Assembly (NCBI RefSeq): GCF_049675895.1
Contig: NZ_CP183834.1
Span: 3,348,001-3,412,000 of the forward strand
Source of the DNA: Ampullimonas aquatilis
GTDB taxonomy: Bacteria > Pseudomonadota > Gammaproteobacteria > Burkholderiales > Burkholderiaceae_D
Direction of reading: 5' to 3'
DNA length: 64,000 nucleotides
The translations under genes and the position numbers were made by a program. Below are positions 7,678-17,042 of the stretch, in pieces (position 1 is the first letter of the stretch; each line of letters opens with the position of its first letter). Under the pieces are notes generated by a model. That model saw only the letters and a program-made list of their open reading frames with translations. It was not told the origin of the DNA and made no database searches.

Positions 7678-10590
7678 ATGCCAAATCAATCATCTCATCC
7701 CCCCCAATACCGCGTACCGCTGGCCAAAAAGTTTGCCCAGATCATTATCATTTGCTGTCTGCTGGCTTTGATACCGAGCTCCATCTTGCTGTCCTGGCAT
7801 GCCATGACTGACATCATTGATTCAGAAGCAACCCATCTGAGCGGCCTGGCCAAAGTGATTGCTGCCAACAGCCATGGTGCCGTTGCTTTTGCAGACAATA
7901 AAGCTGCCAATGAAATCTTGTCGGCCTTCTCGACCCATCAGGATATTGTGTACGGGCAAATCTACAACCATGCCGGTATTCAGCTTGGCAGCTATCTCAA
8001 CAAGACACATTCCGCCTTTACGGGCCAAATGCCAACTGAATTGCCCGTTCAAGGCCAGCAGTCCGCATCGTTATTTAGCAATATCATTTACTTCAGGGAA
8101 CCGATCAGGCTGGATGGCGAAGAGATTGGCACGGTCTACGTCGCGGCGTCACAGGAGCGGATTCATGATCAACTGGCCGCCATGCTCTTGCATGGCATAC
8201 TGGTATTGATGGGTGCACTGGCACTGGCACTGTTTTTTGCCAAACGCATGGTCAAAAGCATTGCCCAGCCAATCAATGATCTCTCAGAAGCCGCCCTGCG
8301 TATTTCATCTGAAAAAAATTACAGCCTGCGTGTCAACTTGACTGAAGACAATCCTGATGTGGCACCCGGGCTGCAGAATCAGGGCATTCAGGAAGTGGTC
8401 AATCTGGTCGACTGTTTTAACCAGATGATCGAACAAGTAGAACTCAGCGAGCAGGCACTGCAAGATCATAACGAAGCACTGGAAGAAAAAGTCAATATCC
8501 GTACTGCCGAACTCTTGCACGCCAAGGAACACGCCGAGGCGGCCAATCGTGCCAAGTCACAGTTTCTGGCCAATATGAGTCATGAAATCCGTACCCCAAT
8601 GAATGGCGTGCTGGGCATGACCGAACTCTTGCTTAATTCAAAACTGAGCGATCAACAAAAACGCTTTGCCGAAACTGTTCATAGCTCAGGTGAAGCCTTG
8701 CTGGACATCATCAATGACATTCTCGACTTCTCCAAGATTGAAGCCGGAAAAATGGAAATTGAAGTCATTGATTTTGACCTGTATCAGCTGATTGATGATG
8801 TGGTCGACCTCTTGTCACAACGCGCTGAAAGCAAAGGTCTGAACCTGCATTGCCTGGTAGACGATGATGTTGATCAGTTCATGCGTGGCGATCCATTACG
8901 CATCAAACAAATCCTCATCAATCTGGTTGGCAATGCCATTAAATTCACACAGAAAGGTTTCGTCATTTTACGCGTCACCGTTCTGCCACACACCGGGACA
9001 GTCCCTGTTTCCAACAACCTGCCCATCAGAATTGAAGTTGAAGATACCGGCATCGGTATCTCGGCCAAGGCCAGTGAACGTATCTTCATGGACTTTGCAC
9101 AAGCAGATGGTTCCACCACACGCAAGTATGGCGGTACTGGCCTGGGACTGGCCATCTCAAGAAAACTGGCCGGCCTGATGCATGGTGATATCAGCTTTGA
9201 CAGTGTTGAGAATCGTGGCTCACGCTTCTGGGTTGATTTACTACTCGGACGTACCGAACAGCGCGCGATCAGCAGCGATAATACAGCGCTATTAAGTGAA
9301 GTACGAGTCCTGGTTGCCGAAGATAACCTCACCAATCAGGCCATCTTGCAACAACAGCTTGAAGCCAAAAATATCAAATTTGTCATGACGGGCAATGGCA
9401 ACGATGCCATGCAGGCATTGATTGATGCTGAAGCCAATGGCAACCCTTTTGAGATTGCTTTGCTCGATCACAAAATGCCTGGCATTACAGGTTTGGAGTT
9501 GGCTCATCTCATTCATAACGACGCACGCCTGAAAGGCCTGCGCATCATTATGCTCAGCTCATTGTCACACAGCATTGCTGGCGAAAAATTGATGGAAACC
9601 GGCATCTTTGCGTGCCTGTCCAAACCAGTACGACAACGTGATCTGATGAAGGCCATGATCAAGGCCATCAACAGCAAATCCGAAGTCGTCTGGCATCACT
9701 CGGCCTTACCTGTGGAAAAAGATCAGCCCATCAATTCGGGAAAATTAGTTTTGCTCGCTGAGGACAACCCCATCAATCAAGAACTGGCCTTAGCAATTTT
9801 GCGACAACTTGGCCATGGCGTAGTGACCGTCAGCAATGGCCAGGAAGCATTGAACAAGCTCAATGAACAAAACTTCGATATGATTTTGATGGATTGTCAG
9901 ATGCCTGAAATGGATGGGTTTGCCGCGACCAGCGCAGTCAGATCGCTGGAAGCCGATGGTCGACAACTTTGCCGCAAGGGTGGTCGCCTGCCGATTATCG
10001 CCCTGACTGCCAATGCACTGACCGGTGACCGCGAAGCTTGCCTGGCCGCTGGCATGGATGATTACCTGTCCAAGCCATTCAATCAGGCACAACTGGCTGG
10101 CATCTTGCAACGCTGGCTGGCACCAGACAGCGTCGGCCACATCACCACATCAAGCCTTACTGGAGTCAATAAAATGACTATATCAACAACGCCTGTCACA
10201 CCTTCGCCTCAAAAAACCAGCGATGAGGTCTGGATAAAAGTTGATGTGCTTGATCAATTGGCCGATACCTTTCAGGGCCAACCAGGATTCATTCAAACCT
10301 TGATTGGTATTTACCTGGAAAGCAGTCCCGAATTAGTGCGGCAAATTAGCGATTCGATCGAATCCAGAAACAAAGAACAATTGGTGTTGGCCAGTCACTC
10401 CTTAAAATCGAGCAGCCTGAACATGGGCGCTATGCCATTGGGTCATCTGGCAAAACAGATTGAAGCAGCCTGTCGCGAGGATCGTCTGGATGACGCTTTG
10501 CAGCTTGCGGGCAAGGTGACCGGTCATTACGACAACACAGTGATTTATCTTAAGAATTATTTACAGAATTGCGCAGGAGTGCCATTGTGA
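7678..10590 (+). CDS. Hybrid histidine kinase: CHASE8-like sensor, HAMP, HisKA, HATPase, REC, REC, Hpt
   Basis: This 970-residue inner-membrane sensor has TM1 at about 15-35 and a periplasmic region at about 38-165 containing LAKVIAANSHGAVAFAD and DIVYGQIYNHAG, which resembles the CHASE8 domain of YfiN. TM2 (about 168-188), HAMP and HisKA (SHEIRTPMNG, His302) follow. The ATPase domain has NLVGNAIKFT, DTGIGI and GGTGLGLAIS. Receiver 1 has Asp597 (LLDHKMPG), receiver 2 Asp739 (LMDCQMPEMDG), and the Hpt domain His907 (HSLKSS). All phosphorelay residues are present. The stop overlaps the next gene's GTG in GTGA, so the two are translationally coupled. The preceding YfiR-like gene is its likely periplasmic partner. 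Confidence 0.93.
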   Translation: MPNQSSHPPQYRVPLAKKFAQIIIICCLLALIPSSILLSWHAMTDIIDSEATHLSGLAKVIAANSHGAVAFADNKAANEILSAFSTHQDIVYGQIYNHAGIQLGSYLNKTHSAFTGQMPTELPVQGQQSASLFSNIIYFREPIRLDGEEIGTVYVAASQERIHDQLAAMLLHGILVLMGALALALFFAKRMVKSIAQPINDLSEAALRISSEKNYSLRVNLTEDNPDVAPGLQNQGIQEVVNLVDCFNQMIEQVELSEQALQDHNEALEEKVNIRTAELLHAKEHAEAANRAKSQFLANMSHEIRTPMNGVLGMTELLLNSKLSDQQKRFAETVHSSGEALLDIINDILDFSKIEAGKMEIEVIDFDLYQLIDDVVDLLSQRAESKGLNLHCLVDDDVDQFMRGDPLRIKQILINLVGNAIKFTQKGFVILRVTVLPHTGTVPVSNNLPIRIEVEDTGIGISAKASERIFMDFAQADGSTTRKYGGTGLGLAISRKLAGLMHGDISFDSVENRGSRFWVDLLLGRTEQRAISSDNTALLSEVRVLVAEDNLTNQAILQQQLEAKNIKFVMTGNGNDAMQALIDAEANGNPFEIALLDHKMPGITGLELAHLIHNDARLKGLRIIMLSSLSHSIAGEKLMETGIFACLSKPVRQRDLMKAMIKAINSKSEVVWHHSALPVEKDQPINSGKLVLLAEDNPINQELALAILRQLGHGVVTVSNGQEALNKLNEQNFDMILMDCQMPEMDGFAATSAVRSLEADGRQLCRKGGRLPIIALTANALTGDREACLAAGMDDYLSKPFNQAQLAGILQRWLAPDSVGHITTSSLTGVNKMTISTTPVTPSPQKTSDEVWIKVDVLDQLADTFQGQPGFIQTLIGIYLESSPELVRQISDSIESRNKEQLVLASHSLKSSSLNMGAMPLGHLAKQIEAACREDRLDDALQLAGKVTGHYDNTVIYLKNYLQNCAGVPL

Positions 10591-12860
10591 TTTACGACTT
10601 CATGACGACAATCGCTCAAACAATAAGCAAGCCATTGATTCTGGCAGTTGAAGATGAGCCGTCTTCATTGATGATTTTGCGAGCAACGCTGGAAAAAGCG
10701 GGCTTTGAGGTCATCACCGCAGTCAATGGTCAAGAAGCATTGGATCGTTTTACTGCCGATCATCCAGAACTGATTCTGCTTGATGTCTCCATGCCAATTC
10801 TGGATGGCATTGAAGTCTGTCGCCGGATACGTGCCATGGATGAAGGAAAAAATATCCCCATCATCATGACCACTGGCATGGATGATCTTACTTCCATCAA
10901 TGATTCCTACAATGCTGGCGCAACAGACTTTATTCATAAACCGATTCACTGGGCCATCCTGCCCCATCGGGTTAATTATGCTTTGCGTTCTTCACGTAAC
11001 TTACTGCGTATGCGCAAGAGTGAAATTCAACTCGCCAACTCACAACAACTTGCACATTTGGGTAGTTGGGAAATGGATCGCGAGTACAAAGAAGGTACGT
11101 TGGTCAGTGAGTCCTTTACCTGTTCCGAAGAAACCTATCGATTGCTCAATAAAGCCGTTGGTGTGAGTCGACTCAAAGCGGGGGATTTCTTTTCTTCAAC
11201 CAGCGGTCAGGATGCGCGTAGTGTTTTACGCCGGTTAATTCGCGCTATGGAGCGCAATGAAGAGTTTGAATGGGAACATGAATTTCAAAACAACGACGGC
11301 TCCAGCCGTACCTTGTTGGGCCATGCCCAAGCGGTAGTATGGAATGATAATCGCCGCTTGATTTCTGGAACCCTGCAAGACATTACCCGTCAACGCCATG
11401 CAGAAGCCAAAATTTTGGAGTTGGCCTATCAAGATGGCCTGACCGGTTTGGCCAATCGATTGGCGCTTAATCAACGTCTTGAAACCGCGATCAGCCAGGC
11501 ACGTCGTAAAAAGGCCTTGGTCGGTGTCATGTATCTGGATCTGGATCGCTTCAAGCGCATCAACGATACCTTGGGCCACTCACTGGGTGATCAATTGCTG
11601 CAGGGTATTGCACAGCGTTTACATACCAGCATTCGCAGCGAGGCACTGCGTGATTGCAATGATGATCGTGTCAAGATGGACCATGTGGACAATGAAGATA
11701 ATCTGATGGATGCGGTAGACTTTGGTGAGTCAACCGATATGGTGGCACGGATGGGTGGTGATGAATTTGTATTGCTCCTGACCAATCTTAAATCGGTGCA
11801 GCCGATTATCAATGTCAGCAACCGGATTCTTGAATCCTTTGAAGAACCGTTCATGCTTGATCAGCAAACGGTATACGCCACACCATCAATCGGTGCCGCA
11901 GTATTTCCGTATGATGGCGAGGATGCCGGCGCACTGCTCAAGCATGCCGATACGGCGATGTACCATGCCAAGGATGCTGGTCGCAATAACTTCAAATTTT
12001 ATTCCCCTTCGATGAACATCATGGCATCAGCCAAGCTGACCATCGAAACGCAGTTGCATGGCGTGATTGAGCGCAATGAACTACGTCTGCTTTATCAACC
12101 ACAAGTACGAGCCAATGACAACATGATCATTGGCATGGAAGCGCTATTACGCTGGCATCATCCAGAGCTAGGCAATATTTCTCCTGTCCAATTCATTCCG
12201 ATTGCTGAAGAGACCGGGTTGATCATTCAGATCGGTCGCTGGGTCATGCGCGAAGCCTGCCAATTTCAGCGCATGCTGGTTGATAGCGGCCTGCCCCAGG
12301 TACGGGTTGCCGTCAATGTGTCACGACTGCAATTTCGCCAGCCCGACTTTGTCAGGATGGTTGAAAAAATCTTGTGTGACACGGGCATCAATCCCAATTT
12401 TCTGGAACTCGAAATTACCGAATCATCGGTGATGCACAATGAAGAGGAATCCATCAAACTGCTGCGTAAGCTCAAATCACTGGGTTTACGCTTGGCGCTG
12501 GATGATTTTGGCACTGGCTATTCATCACTGTCTTATCTGCAACAATTTCCACTTGATCTGCTCAAGATTGATCGCAGCTTTATTGCGCGGCTTGATACCA
12601 AGTCAGATCACACCGATATCCCATTGGAACGTGATGCAGCGATTGCCATTGCCATTATCACCATGTCGCACAGCCTTGGACTGTCGGTGATTGCCGAAGG
12701 TGTAGAAACTGAACATCAACTGAGTCTGCTCAAACAACATCAATGTGATGAGATTCAAGGTTATTATTTTGCGCCACCATTAACTGGTGAGTCGATGATT
12801 GAAAAACTGTTGACCCAGCCCTTTATGAATAATCCTGGCACACAAATCTTTAAATCTTGA
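10587..12860 (+). CDS. Response regulator REC-PAS-GGDEF-EAL (cyclic-di-GMP turnover)
   Basis: Start is the GTG at 10587: AGGAG lies 7 bases upstream and GTGA overlaps the kinase stop. The 757-residue protein has a receiver with phospho-acceptor Asp66 (LLDVSMPILDG), a PAS-like region (about 140-265), a GGDEF domain with intact GGDEF at 390-394 and an EAL domain with EALLRW (Glu518), DDFGTGYSSL and KIDRSF. Both synthesis and hydrolysis motifs look functional, so net activity cannot be predicted. About 35 extra acidic residues lie between LLQGIAQRL and ARMGGDEF. The upstream phosphorelay kinase is the likely phosphodonor. Confidence 0.93.
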   Translation: MIYDFMTTIAQTISKPLILAVEDEPSSLMILRATLEKAGFEVITAVNGQEALDRFTADHPELILLDVSMPILDGIEVCRRIRAMDEGKNIPIIMTTGMDDLTSINDSYNAGATDFIHKPIHWAILPHRVNYALRSSRNLLRMRKSEIQLANSQQLAHLGSWEMDREYKEGTLVSESFTCSEETYRLLNKAVGVSRLKAGDFFSSTSGQDARSVLRRLIRAMERNEEFEWEHEFQNNDGSSRTLLGHAQAVVWNDNRRLISGTLQDITRQRHAEAKILELAYQDGLTGLANRLALNQRLETAISQARRKKALVGVMYLDLDRFKRINDTLGHSLGDQLLQGIAQRLHTSIRSEALRDCNDDRVKMDHVDNEDNLMDAVDFGESTDMVARMGGDEFVLLLTNLKSVQPIINVSNRILESFEEPFMLDQQTVYATPSIGAAVFPYDGEDAGALLKHADTAMYHAKDAGRNNFKFYSPSMNIMASAKLTIETQLHGVIERNELRLLYQPQVRANDNMIIGMEALLRWHHPELGNISPVQFIPIAEETGLIIQIGRWVMREACQFQRMLVDSGLPQVRVAVNVSRLQFRQPDFVRMVEKILCDTGINPNFLELEITESSVMHNEEESIKLLRKLKSLGLRLALDDFGTGYSSLSYLQQFPLDLLKIDRSFIARLDTKSDHTDIPLERDAAIAIAIITMSHSLGLSVIAEGVETEHQLSLLKQHQCDEIQGYYFAPPLTGESMIEKLLTQPFMNNPGTQIFKS

Positions 12861-12881
12861 ATTTTAATTATTGATAGCAGT

Positions 12882-13706
12882 TTACAGCCTGAGTTGTCGC
12901 CAGGCCACGACACGCATGACAAGCAGCACAATCAGCAATACCAGCACCATAACAACGCTGAGCCAGTATTCATGGCCGCGCATGGCAACCATCACATCAT
13001 CATGATGGTGCGCCAACAGCGCATAGACAGCCAGTAACAGACTGAGCAAACCGATCACCCCACCCATGACGCGTGCTGCCACTGCCGCCCAAAGATCAGC
13101 CCTTTCCAATAGCCGCGACAACCACCAGCCATTCAAGCCATCCGATAACAACATACCCAAGGTAAACAGCAAACCCAAAGCCAGGGCATGACCAATACCG
13201 CCAAGCCGATTAGCGGTTGCCGCAAACAAGGCGGCCTGACTCATGGTGTCAAACGACAAGGCAAACAAGGCACCAATGGCAGCAATCAAGGCGGGATGTG
13301 AAGTCTGGGTCAAACACTCAAACCAGCGCCCGAGCAAACCGGTTTTCAAACCAATTGGACGATGTATCTGATGATTGCCCGCCATGATGGCACGCCATAA
13401 ATTGGCACCGCCAAGCAATATGAGAAAGAACACCGAAATGGTCAGGCCAAGCGCATCAAGCCAGTTGGGTATTGTCCAATTTTGAGCCATGCTGGCCACC
13501 AGCAGCGCAATGCTCATCACCATCGTCCCGTGACCGAGCGAAAACAATAAACCACAGCGTGCCGCCAACTGCGGATGGTGAGTCTGATTGAAACGTGTCA
13601 GACCATCAATCGTCGCCAGATGATCCGCATCCAGGCCATGTTTGATACCGAGTAAAAACACCAGTGAAGCCAATGGCAGCAGCTCGGTCGGCAAGGCAGG
13701 TGTCAT
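12882..13706 (-). CDS. Nickel permease, HoxN/NixA-like
   Basis: This 274-residue protein has about seven or eight membrane segments. It carries the nickel-transporter signature HX4DH in GIKHGLDADHLATID near residue 20, and a second family motif, LFSLGHGTMV. FALSFDTMSQAALFA fits the conserved family segment near the middle. The location at the end of the urease operon points to nickel supply for UreC. The gap to ureG is 190 bp and contains a copy of the 71-bp repeat. It converges with the GGDEF-EAL gene, with 21 bp between stops and no visible terminator. Ni versus Co specificity cannot be read from sequence alone. Confidence 0.85.
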   Translation of the reverse strand: MTPALPTELLPLASLVFLLGIKHGLDADHLATIDGLTRFNQTHHPQLAARCGLLFSLGHGTMVMSIALLVASMAQNWTIPNWLDALGLTISVFFLILLGGANLWRAIMAGNHQIHRPIGLKTGLLGRWFECLTQTSHPALIAAIGALFALSFDTMSQAALFAATANRLGGIGHALALGLLFTLGMLLSDGLNGWWLSRLLERADLWAAVAARVMGGVIGLLSLLLAVYALLAHHHDDVMVAMRGHEYWLSVVMVLVLLIVLLVMRVVAWRQLRL

Positions 13707-13729
13707 CGTCGCAACTTTCTCACGTTAAA

Positions 13730-13800
13730 TATACTGACATAGTGTATTTTTACGAGATCAATATATACGCACACAACAAGGCAATATATTCATATACTCC
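13730..13800 (+). repeat. 71-bp intergenic repeat, copy 2
   Basis: This 71-bp copy starts TATACTGACATAGTGTATTT, carries ATCAATATATACGCAC in the middle and ends TATACTCC. It lies between ureG and the nickel permease and is antisense to both, so it is the clearest exception to the gene-3'-end placement. It begins 24 bp upstream of the permease start. Confidence 0.75.
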
Positions 13801-13896
13801 ATATAAAATGGTATTTTTGATGATTTACAAAGATAGTCCGTTACCAACTCACAATCAGCGCAGCAAGCAGGCACTGCATCACTGGCAAGTCAATAT

Positions 13897-14514
13897 TCAA
13901 CCGTTCAACATACCACGATGGGCGATGAACTCAACCACCTTATCAAGATTGGCACCACTCTTTAAATTGGTAAACAGATAGGGTTTGTTGCCGCGCATGC
14001 GTTTGGTATCGGCTTCCATGATTTCCAGAGATGCCCCTACCATGGGTGCCAGATCAGTCTTGTTGATGATCAGCAAATCGCTTTTGGTAATACCAGGACC
14101 ACCTTTACGGGGGATCTTCTCACCGCCAGCCACATCAATCACATAGATGGTGAGATCAGACAGTTCAGGACTAAAGGTCGCAGCCAGATTATCGCCACCC
14201 GATTCGATAAAGATCAGATCCAGATTGGGAAAGCGCTTTTGCATCTGATCAACGGCTTCCAGATTGATTGAAGCATCTTCACGAATCGCGGTATGTGGAC
14301 AACCGCCCGTTTCCACGCCCATGATGCGCTCCCGCGGCAAGGCTTCGGCGGCCACCAGCAAACGCTCGTCTTCCTTGGTATAAATATCGTTGGTCACGAC
14401 GGCCAGATCGTAATCATTGCGCATGGCCTTGCACAAGACTTCAACCAGGGTCGTCTTGCCGGAACCAACTGGACCACCAACGCCGACACGCAAAGGATTG
14501 GGTTTAACGCTCAT
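13897..14514 (-). CDS. ureG: Urease accessory GTPase UreG
   Basis: UreG is the SIMIBI-class GTPase that hydrolyses GTP to drive nickel insertion into urease. The 205-residue protein has the P-loop GGPVGSGKTTLVE, the metal-binding CPH motif in GGCPHTAIREDAS, ESGGDNLAATFSP, and the guanine-specificity motif NKTDLAP. Length is normal. It lies 70 bp after ureF in the conserved ureE-ureF-ureG order. Confidence 0.98.
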   Translation of the reverse strand: MSVKPNPLRVGVGGPVGSGKTTLVEVLCKAMRNDYDLAVVTNDIYTKEDERLLVAAEALPRERIMGVETGGCPHTAIREDASINLEAVDQMQKRFPNLDLIFIESGGDNLAATFSPELSDLTIYVIDVAGGEKIPRKGGPGITKSDLLIINKTDLAPMVGASLEIMEADTKRMRGNKPYLFTNLKSGANLDKVVEFIAHRGMLNG

Positions 14515-14584
14515 GATGAATAGATAAAAATAAAATGGTTAACAGCAAAAAATAAATCGAAAAATACAAAATTTCAATATTGAC

Positions 14585-15265
14585 TCAAGAACGAAACAGC
14601 CGTGAATACTGGGTTTCATGACGGGCACTGGCAATGGCAAAACCAGGTGCCCAGGTGGACAGTTGATTTTGTTCGGCACGCTCGACTGCCGCCACCAATA
14701 CCTCTTCGACCACTGCGTGCGCGGCGATGACGATTTTCTGCCCAGCCACCTGCCCCAGCGGCACCGCTTTGAGCGCGGCTGCCACCTGATTTTCCACCCA
14801 GGCAAACAGATAAGCAGCCAGCCCCGCCAACCGCTCTACCCGCCACGCCACACAGACGCAACTAAAACCCGCCACAAAAGTCACTTCCGGCCAGTCTCGC
14901 AACAAGACCGCACACGGCTCGTTCAATTCACCCAATAAACGCGCGAGGGAATAACCCATCTGCAAGGTTTCGGCACGCAGCTCCGCCGTTTCACGGGTAG
15001 CGATAAACCAGTCATTGAGTTCGCGCGCTCTTGCTACATCATCCAACTGCCAGACATCGTAGAGTTGCAGCCAGAGTGGTGCTTCACAATGCCCCACCAC
15101 ATGGCGCAAACCATCCATGATCCAACCCTGCGCTGAACCAGCATCATGAATCGTGCCCGCCTCGACCGCCCACTCCAATGCCTGCGAATAGCTATACGCA
15201 CCCACCGGCAAGGCCGGTGAAGCCAGTTGCAAGAGGCGCGTCAGAGAGGCTCTGGCAAAACTCAT
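14585..15265 (-). CDS. ureF: Urease accessory protein UreF
   Basis: UreF acts with UreD and UreG in the complex that delivers nickel and CO2 to apo-urease. The 226-residue sequence begins in the family manner with LLQLASPALPVGAYSYSQALEWAVE, followed by a helical protein with APLWLQLYD, FIATRETAELRAETLQMG and LPVGAY-type features. The C-terminus SARHETQYSRLFRS is the conserved tail that in Helicobacter UreF contacts UreD. It begins 14 bp after the ureE stop. Confidence 0.95.
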   Translation of the reverse strand: MSFARASLTRLLQLASPALPVGAYSYSQALEWAVEAGTIHDAGSAQGWIMDGLRHVVGHCEAPLWLQLYDVWQLDDVARARELNDWFIATRETAELRAETLQMGYSLARLLGELNEPCAVLLRDWPEVTFVAGFSCVCVAWRVERLAGLAAYLFAWVENQVAAALKAVPLGQVAGQKIVIAAHAVVEEVLVAAVERAEQNQLSTWAPGFAIASARHETQYSRLFRS

Positions 15266-15279
15266 TATGGTTGAATGAT

Positions 15280-16038
15280 TTAGTGATCGTGCTTGCAGTC
15301 CGGGCCATGCACATGGCCATGATCATGACTGTGAATCTTGATTGGCTCGCGTTTGGTTTTGGATTCATGGGCATGTGCACCGTGATCATGACTATGGTCG
15401 TGATCATGATGCTCGTGCTGATGAGTCCTCGACTCATGTTGATGTGAAGAGTGCGAACAATTGGCGTGATCATGCCCCTCATGCGTGTGTGCATGAGATT
15501 CCACATGGTCATGGCTATGTCCGTGATCATGGCCGTGATTACAATTTGGCCCATGTACATGAGCATCCTGCTGCTTGACCAGATTGTCGTAAGCACCACC
15601 CTCTGGCTCAAATGGGGTATTTTGTTCCAGCACTTCCAAGCCAAGGCCCGTCAACATTTCTGCCAGAACATGATCCACTTCCAGACGCAGATGATCGACT
15701 GCAATCTGCACCGGCACATGACGATTACCCAAATGATAAGTCGCGCGCAGCAAATCCAGTGCCGCATTGCTACTCGTCGCTTTAGCTCGGACCAGCATGA
15801 CTTTTTCTTCAGCAGCCACCACCTGTACAAAACCACCACTACTCGTCACCAGCACATCACCACCACGCAACACAGCGCCGCGCTCCAAAAACAAACCCGC
15901 CTCTTCGCCATTGGACAACACCACCCGTTGCCGACTTTTCTGCCGATCATCGAACGGCAACTCCAAGGTGGGCGCACGATCCAGCAACACTTTGGCGATT
16001 TTTTGATGACGAGGTAAGACTTTAGTAATTTCAATCAT
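15280..16038 (-). CDS. ureE: Urease nickel metallochaperone UreE with long His-rich tail
   Basis: The start MIEITKVLPRH at 16038 matches the family; the frame is open 12 codons upstream but lacks homology. The N-terminal domain (about 1-75) and the metal-binding domain (about 76-150) are standard, with LGNRHVPVQI carrying the conserved His. From about residue 165 to the end the protein is dominated by His, Asp and Gly in repeats such as HGHDHGHSHDH. Such tails bind several nickel ions and may store them. This tail is long for the family and explains the strongly biased codons (cat/gat) at 15280-15560. Confidence 0.95.
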   Translation of the reverse strand: MIEITKVLPRHQKIAKVLLDRAPTLELPFDDRQKSRQRVVLSNGEEAGLFLERGAVLRGGDVLVTSSGGFVQVVAAEEKVMLVRAKATSSNAALDLLRATYHLGNRHVPVQIAVDHLRLEVDHVLAEMLTGLGLEVLEQNTPFEPEGGAYDNLVKQQDAHVHGPNCNHGHDHGHSHDHVESHAHTHEGHDHANCSHSSHQHESRTHQHEHHDHDHSHDHGAHAHESKTKREPIKIHSHDHGHVHGPDCKHDH

Positions 16039-16100
16039 GATCTTGACTCTATTCAGGTTATACAGACACATCATCCTACTGCAAACTCAGTTTTAACGCT

Positions 16101-16925
16101 TCACTCATCCACCGCAGGCAACTTCAGGGTGTATTGGCCCGACTTGTCGTCCCGCGTGATGATCAGCAAGCCGCGCTTTTTGGCATCATCCACCAGTTCA
16201 CGAAATGACCGATAGCCGTATGCCGATTCGGAAAACTGCGGACGACGGCGCTTCATGGTTTGCTTGACCATCGAACCCCAGATTTTTTCATCTTCACCGC
16301 GTTCATCAATCAATGCTTCAATGGTCTCAACAATAAAGTCCAGTGCAGGCTGGCGCTTGTCTTCTTCGGGTTTAGCAGCCGGATTGGTATTGGCTTGCCT
16401 GGCTTTGGCCGGGGCTTTTTTCTCGGCACGCTTGCGCTTGGCTTCCTGCTCGCGCACCAGATCATCATAAAAAATAAACTCGTCGCAATTGGCACTCAGC
16501 AAATCGGAGGTTGAGCCTTGCACACCAACCCCAATGACATGCTTGTTGTTTTCGCGAAGTTTGGAAACCAGTGGTGAAAAGTCGGAATCACCACTCAAAA
16601 TCACAAAAGTATCCACATGCGATTTGGTATAGCAAAGATCGAGCGCATCGACCACCATTCGAATATCGGCCGAATTTTTGCCCGATTGACGCACATGGGG
16701 GATTTCAATCAGCTCGAATGCAGCCTCATGCATGGCTGCTTTAAAATCTTTATAGCGGTCCCAATCGCAATAGGCTTTCTTGACCACAATACTGCCTTTG
16801 AGCAGTAGGCGCTCCAAAACCTTCTCGATGTCAAACTGCGCGTATTTGGCATCACGCACACCCAGGGCAATATTCTCAAAATCACAGAATAAAGCCATAT
16901 TATTGATTTCATGCGGTGCAGCCAT
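16101..16925 (-). CDS. NYN-domain ribonuclease-like protein with C-terminal LOTUS (OST-HTH) domain
   Basis: This 274-residue protein has an N-terminal NYN (PIN-like) nuclease domain at about 10-150. Acidic residues sit at the expected active-site positions: CDFENI, NSADIRMVVDALD and LSGDSDFSPLV. A Lys/Arg/Ala-rich hinge (about 155-185) leads to a C-terminal domain (about 190-270) with WGSMVKQTMKRRRPQFSES, YGYRSFRELVDDA and a GLL strand, which fits an OST-HTH/LOTUS RNA-binding fold. It has no known place in urease maturation yet sits between ureC and ureE. AGGA lies 8 bases before the ATG. The 117-bp upstream gap could hold its own promoter. Confidence 0.88.
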   Translation of the reverse strand: MAAPHEINNMALFCDFENIALGVRDAKYAQFDIEKVLERLLLKGSIVVKKAYCDWDRYKDFKAAMHEAAFELIEIPHVRQSGKNSADIRMVVDALDLCYTKSHVDTFVILSGDSDFSPLVSKLRENNKHVIGVGVQGSTSDLLSANCDEFIFYDDLVREQEAKRKRAEKKAPAKARQANTNPAAKPEEDKRQPALDFIVETIEALIDERGEDEKIWGSMVKQTMKRRRPQFSESAYGYRSFRELVDDAKKRGLLIITRDDKSGQYTLKLPAVDE

Positions 16926-17042
16926 GTGGTTATCCTTTTAATTGCTCATTGGCGAGTTCAGCACTCTTTGGCCACATGATACAACTTCGCCGCGTCATCA
17001 TCAGACGCCACGACTGCTCAATATCAAACACGCTGCACATCA

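Noticed and set aside
15192..15644. Open frames opposite or shifted to the ureE tail, rich in Met, Ile and Val or His.
   Set aside because: They are by-products of the repeated cat/gat codons of the UreE His-rich tail.
16926..17042. Possible promoter for the NYN gene.
   Set aside because: No convincing -35/-10 pair; only the ribosome site AGGA is clear.
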